From: Ischnura elegans
Lineage: Eukaryota; Arthropoda; Insecta; Odonata; Coenagrionidae
Reading direction: 5' to 3'
DNA length: 64,000 nt
Assembly: GCF_921293095.1 (NCBI RefSeq)
Contig: NC_060259.1
Span: 41,893,812-41,957,811, forward strand
Under the pieces are notes generated by a model that saw only the letters and a program-made list of their open reading frames with translations, was not told where the DNA came from and made no database searches. Numbering within the stretch: position 1 is the stretch's first letter; every line of letters begins with the position of its first letter. A program made the translations under genes and the position numbers. Below, in pieces: positions 11,601 through 23,600 of this stretch.

Positions 11601-14600
11601 AAAGATAATCTTAGGTTTGGATTTAGTAATTTTTAATAGGTAAGCACCATAATATTTTACATTTCAAATAAATGCGTCATCACAATACATCAAGGATGCA
11701 CGATAGTATCAGCAGCTGGATAGAAAGTACTACGGTACGATACGGGCGGAAGGCAGGTTGAACTGTAATTTTTTTGGGGGGGGGAGTGAAGTCGGCATCC
11801 TGAGTCCCGCATATACACGCCTCTAGATCTAACCACATCGAATAGTTGAGTGAAGACCCGCGTGAAACCAGCCTCAGGACTTTGTAAGAACTATTCTGAG
11901 GCTAAAATATATGGTACCTCTCCTTGACATTGCAAACTTTGTGTAGGATCACTAATTCAGAATTATTCTCGCCCAATGCCTTGTGACAATGTCAGATCAT
12001 AGCCACTCTTGATGCTGTCAATATGAGTAGGCTTACTGCTGATAAATAATTTTCTCAAATGGTGGAATATCACAAATTTTAATCTTATTTCCAGCAGGGT
12101 AGTAGTCCGATGATGATAATGATGATGAATAATTTCATGTTCGCAAACGTAGTTCAAAGTAAAAGTATAATATGTACCATCTTTATCATCGGTTGAAAAA
12201 CCTGAGGTTGGTTTCACGCAGTTCTCCTCAATTCCTTAGACTCCAGTGTTCTTTCAGTCAATCTTCTCAGGCTTACGTATTTACGTAGTCTATTAAAACT
12301 CTCATCACTTTTTGTGTTTACTAATTCTAGGCATCCCTTTTCCACACTCCCAACCTATTATGATAACATATAATATTCCAAGATATTTATTTTTATTTCT
12401 CTCGCGTATTCAAGACGTATTCAGTGCCATATTTATATTTGTAAGTCCTCTGTAATTGGCCTAGTGATGCTTTTGGACTGCATTCAATTAAATAAATAAT
12501 AAATGTCTAATTTGCCTTGAACTTCACATCCATTTTCATAAATACCCACCAGTGTCATGATTTTTCCAGTTGGCTGGAGAATTAACCTATTCCTATAATT
12601 ACCTCCTGAGGGTCGTACCTCTGCCAACGATACATGACGACTGTCTGGTTTTTGTAAGACATATTTACGTAAGTTCTTTCCATTTTCCCCTGAAACTTGC
12701 TTATACATATTGCCTTGAACTTGCAAATTCCACCAATTTGACCTGTCTACTTTTGAATTCAAACTTATTAGTCCAGGTACTTTTTTCGAGTTGTCTTCCA
12801 GTTGCTGGTGATAAGTTTTTAAAATGACAATGGACTTCGGTTTTAACGTGATCTTCTAATTGTGTTACAGAAACGAGTGGTATTGGTGGTGAGGTGGTCC
12901 AGAGCGCCTACTGTCCCCTGGACGGCCGCTTTGCCTTCACGTACGCCACCTCTGAGTCGCCCTCCGCCAGTGGCCGCCATGTTTGTTCCGGCTCTGAGAT
13001 GGAGAACTGCCCCGTCGGATCCGGACTACACTTCCGGTTCCGGGGATGCTCTCTCTCCGATCACAGTGAGTACGAACGGCACCCGGATATCCCAGGTCCT
13101 CGCCTTAACCCTTTTCATGGCTCGTAGTAAAGCAATATATTTCTACTTAAAAAAAACCGCATCCCGGCGTGATTTAGTGAAGGCTTTCCATTATGGATGG
13201 ATGGAGAACTTTTTGAACTTCTCAATAAATTGTATTGAGATTCAAAACTGCGTCTAATAAATAATACATTTCCATTCTAAGTGGTAACTCGTTCCTTAGA
13301 CCCTCCAACTCTTTTACATAGACAACTAGTTATCCCATCCCCGACCCATTCTGTACATCTCCTCCTCCATCCTCCTTGAAATTGTGTCTTTATGTTATTT
13401 ATAATGTTAACATTTCACCTGAGTGTGATGCATTCTTTCATTCATAACATTTTAAGATTGGTATACTGTAGCCCTCCAGTTCTCTCTATGCCAAGCTATT
13501 TCGTTCAGTTCCCCATATTTCTTCTCCTGTATGTCCTTATCTGCCCCAAGTCTCTTGGTCTTCATCGTGGAACTTTTCCTTCACTTTTTCCGTCCATAAT
13601 ATTTGTCATGTGGAAGATTTCATAGTGTGGCTTCATGACAAATTATGACATGTTTTAGGGAGTTCGTGGCGATTTTACATGTATCTGCTACCATATTAAA
13701 CCATTTTACCCTAATAACGTTAAGGTGTTAGGTGTTCTTAGTATGTTGTCGAAATTGACGGAAAAATTGGTTTCCAACATTTTCATTAATGTGCAACAAA
13801 AAATGTAGAAATATAGAAATGTTTTAAAAATAATTCAAGGTTGTTAAGAAATAAATTCAATAACTATCTTGTATGATGTGAGACGCGTGGTGGAAGTTCT
13901 TAATACTAGTAAAATTAGACATTGCAATCATTCCACACATTTACTTTAACACAACGCGTTTCGTTGTTGCAAACAACATTTTCAAGGATCCAGTAAAAAG
14001 AAAACTCAGTGGAATTATTGCAATGTCTAATTTTACTGGTATCAATAAATATGTATTGAAATTATTAAGTGGTGCATTAAATTGACGCAAGACGAGGCAA
14101 ATCTCTTGTATAAATAGTATTTACTGCCAGAATTTTCTAATGTGCATTTCCCGCATAGTTAAGGTTACACATAATTAAAATGTAATGAGAGGTGTGTTTG
14201 AAACAACACCAATCCTTTGGTATCAGAGCCCTGTTATTTCTGTCAGGCGTTAAAGTCTCTGAAGCAATTAAGAATTTGGATGGTATTTTAGAGATGTTTT
14301 GGATTCGTAAGTTACGGTCAATTTCCTGTGAGAATTTAATGTAAAGTCCAGCGTATCTCTTGTGTTACAGATGTCACATTCCAGTGTTTAGGCCACTGGC
14401 CCGGACCGAACAACCAGCGTTACTTGGCGCTGTCTGAGACAAGCAGTACAAAGAAGACGAGAGCTCGCTATCGATGTGCGGTATGTTACATTACTGATTA
14501 TCATTTTTATTCATTGAGAAACTATTTAAGAGAAAGTTGGCACGCCTTCGTCGTATGGTCAATTAATTCTTGCAACATGCTGTATCACCTCTGGCTTCAT

Positions 14601-17600
14601 TTCACAAATTGATACAGGATTGAAAAGAGACAAATAAATTTGAAGGCATATTAGTTGGACCTCATTCTTTATGTTGTTTTCGATTTGATCTCACTTCGAA
14701 TTGAAAAAGTCGTGAGTTAAGGATAAATTGGAGGACGCAAAATTTCTCACCCTATCGGACTCAAACCGTCCAAGGATGCTCAATATGGCAACTTTCAATT
14801 CTGTGATTCACTTCACCTACAAATCATTCAGCATCCCCCTTTACACTGAGAAATTAATAGGTAATTACACTGTATCCTATTTTTAGTAACATTAACAGTT
14901 TACAAAACATTGATAGCTTATGATAATTTATCTTTGAAAAGTAAGCCTGCAAGCAATGAGTAAGTAACACCAGTTCCCAAAGAATGCCTATAAGTATGGC
15001 TACTTTGGCTATCTTTTGCCAAAATTATAGAATTATAGTCCTCAATCCATGGCTGTGAGGGAGACAGGCATGCCGCGTAAACGGCGATGAAATTCATATG
15101 AATTACTTTACGAAATGGTATCTACAACCAGGATCAATGCAGTGACTATTTTTCTCTCTCTTTCAGCTCTACCATGAGGACGCGGACACGGGCATCATCT
15201 CGATGGCCTTCTCGAGTGACTCGACGTGTACGTCCGACCTGCGCAGCGCCACCGACGGCTTCGAGACGATGAAGCTGTCTCCGCAGGCGCCCATACACTG
15301 GACCCAGCCCCTGGACCCCAGCCCATGCCTGTGAGTCCGCCATACCCATACGACTCGTTCACTACTTTTTATACGCCTTTTCTCAACTTCCTTCGTCGGT
15401 TCGTTTCGTCGATGGAATCCAGGGGACTGCATAGAGGACGCCCAATTCCATCCCATAGAAAGCTGATTTCTTTTGCCACTGCGGTCGCATTTTCATTGCC
15501 TTTCAAAAACGTCCGCGTGCGGTGATGAGTGCAATGCGATCCACTTTTTTCCAATATTTTGCTGTATTGTCTTTGCAAATTGGAGGAATAGCATTGAAAA
15601 GTTATGAATTTGATGTATCAAATTACAATTTATGTACATCACATCATCATGTATATGAATTTCAGTTAACATCCTTAATTATACCTTATTTCCCCGTGAA
15701 AATCGGATCAATTTTTCCGTCAGCGACGCGAGTGGTGACTTTTGTAAACCCATTCAAATGCGCGGTGGGTGACAACACATTTAGAAGCCACTTGAGGATC
15801 CTCTTTTGTAATATTCGTGGATGGAATACTGTAAATGGTTTTTAACCCACTTCCCATTGTCGGGTTGGCTTAATATTTTTCATAATTGGTTGCTCCTGAT
15901 GACAATACAATATTCTATAATCACCTATTTGAATTTTTTTCTATTATGCTCGAATCAATTAACTAAATTTCCATATGGAAAAATAGTCTTAAATTTTCTC
16001 AATGGATGAAGATAGTTATAAATGTTTTTAAATAAATGGAAACGTTGGTCTCGTGAGCAGAGGCCGAAATCACTCTGATAAATTTTTGCTCTGAGATGTA
16101 TACATAGCGACGTCATTAGTCTGGGTTGATGCTGTGATCAAATGCCTCAGTTTTAAAGCGCGTGAAGGACCGCATTTGTTGATGTGCGCTATTGAAGTTT
16201 CAATGCTCCATCCGATATATCCCCCTCCTTTGCAGATTTCCATCTTGGGCCGAGGGTCAGTGGGAGCACATGGCCGTCGAGAGTAATACGCTTGTGTTCC
16301 GGGACCACCGCACATTCACCACTTACACGTTCCGGTGCTTGGCGTCGGAGGACGCGACAGGACAGCGGTCGCTCATCTTCGGACGCACCCAATGGTGAGT
16401 ACAGCTCTCGTTCGTGACGCGCTCCTTTCCTGACACTGTGGTTGCCTAAATTCCATGAGTTGCGTTCTCTGACTATTTGTATTCTTTTATGATGCTCGTG
16501 CGATAAATGTATCTTTTTCATGAAAATTTCAGAATATGCTCTGCAGCTGGCGGTCGCAAAAATAGGCTATCCGTGACATAATGTATTGATACTCATTATC
16601 GTCATTAGTCTACAATCCTAAGATTGGTTTGACGCAGCTCTTCACTCCGCCCTCCTATCCGCTAGCCTTTTCATAGCGACGTATTTCATCTCTTTCACAC
16701 TCTTTAGGCCGTTTTACACGGGGCATGGAATTGCGCAGGTTAGAGCTGCATTGATTTCTAAAATGGCGTGGCATTGCGCGAATGCATGAACAAAATTAGT
16801 ACAGGGGCTATTTTGCCGTCTCGTATCCACGCATTCTCGCATGTGTTCTAGCCGCTTTACACGACGCAATTTTGATTGCGCCTTCGCACGTACGTCAGAT
16901 TGCGCAATTCCGTGTACCGTGTAAAACGGCCTTTTATTACCTGTCCTATATAACTCATTAGGGCGCGTCCCTTACCCTACTTCCCATCCACCTGTCCCTC
17001 TACGATTGTTTTCATCAGGCCATCATGCCTCATAATACGGCCAACTAAGTTTTCCCGTCTTCTCCTTACAATTTTAAGAAGAGTTCTCTTTTCTCCCGCT
17101 TTTCTTAATACTTCCTCATTACTTAAACGGTCAATGCATTTCATCTTCTTCATTCATCGGAAGCACCACGTTTCGAATGCTTCCACTCCTGACTTCTCTG
17201 CACCTGCCAACATCCAAGCGTCGCTCCCATTGAGAAAAATGTTCCATATGCTAGGTACTGCCTTTTAAATTCCGAATTTTAGCTCTGGCTCGTATGGCAG
17301 GATTAGTCGTAAGCATAAGGAAAATGTTTTTACTGTGATAATGTGTACGTTATTTTGGCAAAAAACTGATATGTATAATGCTTGTGATACCGTATGAATC
17401 ATGATAATAATTAAATATAGGCTCTTTGGCGAGTTATTTTTTGATTTATTAGCAAGTGAATGCCATAATTGAAGTCAAATCACGTTAGTTACATGAAAAT
17501 GGCCGTGCAATTGGCTCAAGTTGTTAGATAAGTGTTGAATATAAATATAAAGAATATTTTATCAACATTCTGTGTGCCCTATTCTTGCTTTTTAACCTCG

Positions 17601-20600
17601 AAGGATCACGTCAATAATGGAATAACCTCTATAAAACAGGATAAAATATTATTATATTTATTATGGAGAGTAAACAAACACAAATTGAAATGGCCGAACT
17701 TGCGATCATCATCAGTAACTCAATCTCTTCATCGCGGCACGCTCTGGTTCTAAGATGTTCCTTTCCATACCGCCCTGAAGGACATCTCTTCTTAATTGCT
17801 CGACCGATCTATGGATAGCTCGTAGTCTCCGCATCGCTAGGGGCTCTCATGTCAGCCTAAATCGCTCTTGCCATTTTTGCGTCTACTGGCCTCACAGTGG
17901 AGCTTTACTATAAAGGCAAATTGGTTCATCCCAATCCCTTAGTGCATAAGTCTGAATCACAAGAGCAAAATTTTCATTTTCATTGAGATGTCAGTGGGTG
18001 TAAATCCACATGGATAGTTATTGTTGATCGGTGTCATGAATTTTATTTAGCTTAAATAATTAACTCTAATTTTTCTTTTCAGTGGTGAAGAAATATACTC
18101 CTGCATATGGATGAAGCTGAGGGGAATTAATGTCCTTGAATTTCAGTTGGGTAAGGCTCCGAAACTTAATAATATTTAGGCTGTTCACTTTATGTGGGAT
18201 ATTGAATTCATTTCATCTCACTTTTTCTTTTTGATGAATTTGAAGTAATTTGATGTGTGAATAATTTATATTTTTCATTATAATTGGATTCTTTTTAGAA
18301 TTTTAAGCATGGATGGCTTCGTGTCTTTTCTTATACCTTTTCATTTTAATTCCAGGTCTAAGATCAAGTTCACGCATGAACGAGAGCCTGTGCATGGATT
18401 CAAATTTCAGGGATGATGCTTGGATCACTCAAGGAAGTAAGTTTGGGACTTCTCTTGTGTTCACCCCATGGATTGTCATTCACATGTTCCTTATCAAGTG
18501 CCCTCAAACTTCTGAACAAATTATTCTCGGGTTTTCGTGAGTCAAATCTTCCATAATGGCAAACGTGTCGATGGTCGACTCAATCATTATTCTCCTGAAG
18601 AATTAAATCAACTTTTGTTTCGGGAATGAAGGATCGTATTTACTAATTTCCATGGACTAAAATCCTCTTGAATTTATGAAATGGGCACTAATTAACAGGG
18701 GAGCTGAGTATAAATCAACAGTTTAGGGAATTCAAATTGTGGATTTTAAGCTATTAAGGAGCACTTATATTTTGTGAAAAGTTGGAAATTTATTTCTATG
18801 ATATATTTTTAAATTCGAACATTCAGAGTGTGTGAACTCAATATTTAATAATATTCCCGTTGCAATTCTAAGAGCATATAATTAAATCTTTTGCCAGGAG
18901 AAATTTGATATCTATGAGATTACCAAAGGAATGTCAAGGTTAGAGAATAGCATTCTCAGTGTTATTTTGATCGCTATACGATTACAGATTGGTCTCTGTT
19001 CAGCCAGTCTATCAGTTTTTAATGATAAAATTAACTCGGGACGCTACATACTTCAAGCTGGATGAAATTAATTAATTTATCTCCGATTGCCGTTTTTTTG
19101 TTTCACTATTTAGGCCGTATAGCTCACCTCACTCTTTCTACTGTATTTCATTGCGTCGATTGATTCTGTTGCCGACATCGATGTCTTCAGTTTCCCTTTT
19201 TTCGTGACCACTTAAATTTTCTGTTAATAGCGCAATGAGCCTCTCCGCCAAGCAAAACAATTCATGTACCGGCACCCAACACTCGTGGAATTGGAAGAAA
19301 TATGTTCACATTTATGGCATTGAAACATTTGATGAGTAGCATGCCGTTGACAATTTATATTGAAGTTTGGCGATGTGAGCAATAAACGGTGTATGAATTC
19401 GACGAATGTTAGGCTCAGAAACTATGCGCAGTTCTGTAATTGTCCAGTGGCGCAGCGAGGGGGGGTTTTGGGGGATAAACCCCCCCCCCAGAGCTCATAG
19501 ATATTTTTAAGTTTAATCTATTTTACTTAATTGGATTAATATCGCATATAGAATAGTGTGAAGATTAAAAAATATCCCCCAGAAGGACGTAAAAATCACC
19601 ATTTTGAACCATTTATCTTAATTATTTTTCCGACGGAGGGTCTCCGCACCTCCCACTTACCCTGGCGGGTATGCAATACCCCAAGCCCCTTAGTATTAGT
19701 TGCGCCTGAAACCCCCCTAACCTTAATTCCTAGCTGCGCCCCTGTAACTGTCTATCCTAGTGGAATTTCCTATGACAGACAGTTGTTTTGCTAGTCGCAC
19801 ACGACGGAATGCATGAATATTATTTGTTGCTTTGGACAATTTGGTGAGGAATATCATATAAAGTTATTAGAGGGATTCAAGCGGTTGGTAATGGATAGTA
19901 GAAAATCAATTTAAGCATCCTCTGCTGTCGTGCGTTTTGTGATCCAGTCAATGTTGAACTATGTTGAATTAAGTGATACTAATCGTGATACGAATTTTTT
20001 TACTCCCGGCTTGACGCCGCTGTTTTACACGGTGAATGATGTTTGATGATGATCTTGTAAAACAGCCTAAAAGAAATCATGGAATATTTGCGATTTCACA
20101 ATTCTCATCGGCAATTTATAAATTATTTCGTGTTACTGTTCATTTCAATGGACTTTCGTCTTCAATTTCATTTTTCCCCTTAAATTCTTTTTTTTACGAA
20201 TTTTACGACTCACTCTTGCAGGATAAGTTCAACCTTTCAGTATTTTATTTTGATAATTATTATAATGACATTGATATTTACTGTAAATATTCTTTTTTTA
20301 GGGGTGGACGTACTGAGAGAATCGCCATGCCCAATAGCAGGGGAATACACTGGATTTATACCTGATGATTCCGGTTTGTGCGCGAAGTTGTATTCGGATT
20401 GCAATCGACCAGAAATCATGTTCTACCGTGTGTCAGCTTGCACACCTGAACCTGAAGTGTATGAAGGTAATGATAATTTTTTTTTTCAAATTCTTTATAG
20501 TATTCCAGTAAATTTATAGCTCACGTACAAAGAGTCATCGACTTGTACTTCAAAAAGCCACCTTTTTTCGGTAAAATATAAGTTTTTCAACCCAAAGATT

Positions 20601-23600
20601 CAATCAAGATTTGCTCCACTCACGGTATTTTTGATTGGGTACTCCCAATTACATTTACACCAACTCGCGAGCATGAGCTCATCAGACCGGAAAGTGATAC
20701 AGTGCACCAAAACCGTTCGAGCTATTAAATGGAAATGAGAAAAATGTGGAAAACTGCGTTTATTCACCGGTGGACATTTATAATAGATTCGATGCATTTT
20801 TCTGAGTGTTTTCCGAGTTCACCATTTCAAGATAGATATTCATGGTTAAATAAAAAACACAGTACTATTCCACAACCTTATATTAATGCAGTCTACTAGT
20901 TTCAACGTTACAACGTCATTGTCTTGACTAAGACTATGTCTTGATAATGACGTTGTAACGTTGAAACTAGTAGACTGCATAAATATAAGGTTGTGGAATA
21001 GTACTGTGTTTTTTATTTAACCATGAATATCTCATCGTTCCACCAAGTAACGCCTAAATCTGTTGATTTTATTCAAGATAGATGTATACGCTCAACTTTG
21101 TTCATGTGTCCGACCTAACTAATTTAAAACCTTGCAAAGCATCCGTGTTTATTCAAGAAAACATTTAGTAAGTTAGCTTCTCGCCGTCATAATACGTTGA
21201 AGTTTTATACAGCTCGCATAGTCAAGGCCTTACATTGTGGCGGCAAATTGTGAGTGAGGGCCAACGAGACACGCTTGACATTTTTCTTATATTTTTCGCT
21301 TTTCCCTAGAGTTTTTATCCACCGGAATATACGATTGTGTGGTTCACCGATTCATATTGCACGGTCTCTCTGTGAGATATGCTTAGTAATGGTAGAGACA
21401 CGTTGATGGAGTTCTGTGAAGATAAAGTCTGTGAGACATCCATTATTTATTTTTGCTCTTAAATGATTGTCCTTAAGAAGTATAGTTTCGTTTTGTGAAT
21501 CATTTACATATCTTAGGGAAATCATAATAATTCAGCTAAATGCATGATGTGACTCTTTTGGGAATTAATGCGTAACGTCATCATTTCGTACAGGGAATTC
21601 ATAATTTTCATTGAACCGGAGTGATGCAAGAGGTCATGAATGAACAATGGTGGAAAATATTCGCTGCGCCACAATAAATATTGCCTCATGACTGTTTTCG
21701 ATTGCTAGTCTCATCCTATGATATTATCATAATGAGTAATTACGAAGCCCTTGCTCTTTAGACACCAGGATTAAGTCTGAATAACACGATCATTGTTTCC
21801 GTCCCTGAGAATGATAGCTCCACCGATAGGTTTTGAGGGGCATAAGATAGTGATCGCTCAATGACCCATCATTTTCTGAATCACATTGTCGTTTCCACCG
21901 TCCCCTTCTCCGTCGCGTATTCCGTCACTTTCCATAATTACAAGTGTCATTCACTGGAAAGCCAAGCGTGACGTTAAACCGGTGTTAGCGGCTGTGTTAT
22001 GATTGGCTGAAGAACGGTGCTAGCTTTGGCATCAGCGACGGAAAGAGGGACGTGCCTAGCGATGGAAAAAGGGATGGGATTCCTATCCCTCGAGCCAACG
22101 AGGAAAATGATCTTAGGAAGCAGTCACTTTTCCGCCTACATTGGAGCGATCTCTGGAGCTGTCCCTCAAAAGGGATTGAAACAATGATCGAGTGATTCCG
22201 GATTAAGCGTATTCCATATAATTATACCGTGACTAAATACTGACACATCTGCTCACAAATTTATAAATTTCCGTTCGATTTGTTTTTGTAACCTGAGTGT
22301 CTTATATTTTTTTCTAGAGCGGGAGTATAGGTGTTTGGGACAGTGGGAGGAAGATGGTGTGATGTACACGTACACGCAAAGGCGGGATATTGGCAGCTAT
22401 GAATGCTTTGTGGGATCCATTGTGACCAACAGTGAAATATACATCAAGGAGGCCGGAGAGCATTGCCAAAGGAATGTCAACCCATTGTTGGACGGCATGA
22501 AGCTGACGAAAAGAGGTGGGTATCAGAAGAACTTGTTTGTCTTATTAATGTTTGCCATGGTAATTTTACTTTAGCAGAAGATGGATAGAGATAAGTTTAT
22601 TCATTCTCGGAGGCACCCTTGGGGCATCGCAAATAACGCAATTTAAAACAAAATCCCATCAAAAACTGATTAAAAACCAAGCAGACGTTTCATAACCTTG
22701 TGGATTGCAAAATTATTTTTAATATTACCCAGAGGAAAAATTATTTTTCTTGACTCCACTTGCGTCAGCAGTGTAGTTCAGGGATTCCCATAGGTTAAAA
22801 AATCGAGGAAATTCGCTTTACACCCCTATATTGATTGAAATGATTTTATGTTCATGTGTAAAATCTGTTTACTCTAAATTGTAAAATTTTACTCGTTCCA
22901 TCGGCATCCTAAGTTCTTAGCTAATGAATACATGCTTTTTGTTTTCGGGAAAGCGCTATATTGACGCAGAATACAATATTGATCTCCTTTAGAATACATG
23001 TGTTATATAAAATAGATACTTCCATCCATACTTCCCTCCGAAAACCTGAATTTACACTTCATTTCGATCATTTGTAGAGGTGGGTAAACTTCACTTTCTC
23101 GTTTCGAAAAATAAGAGTGTATGACCCATGGCCCTAATGTACACGGCTATGTTGTCTAGAGGTTAATGACCTCCGTTAGCACTACATACCACCTTGTTCC
23201 ACAGAGCAACCAAAAATCCACTGTGGAGAAGGACTCCTCGGTCGCTGAAATTGCCGAACTGCGTTCGGGTATCCTGGTTCAAGTCTTGGTCAAGACGAAT
23301 GCTGTTGGCATCCGTGGAATTAAAATTTTCACCATTTCATACATTCCCTGAAATCCTCAAACCGAGAACATTAGCTTTATCTCAAATCAGATATCAAGGA
23401 AGCATTTTCTCCTAGGCAATGATTATAGCTGATTGCTAACTCTGCTCTGATTGTGGCTGAAGGGAATTTCGTAATGCCGCATCCGAAAGGGACCTTCGTG
23501 GGGCCCACATTTTGGCGGTGCTCGATGGATGGGCCTCAAACAAGAGGTCACGCGCTCCGGGATGCGGCCTTCCGTTTCTCCCTGATTGCTAATTCATGTT

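Noticed and set aside
12862-13257. 131-codon plus-strand frame over exon 3
   Set aside because: Wrong phase relative to exons 2 and 4. The correct phase yields Cys-rich family sequence and the longer frame does not.
16070-16521. Minus-strand open frames over exon 6
   Set aside because: Shadows of the plus-strand exon, which has phase-matched splice sites and the family sequence.
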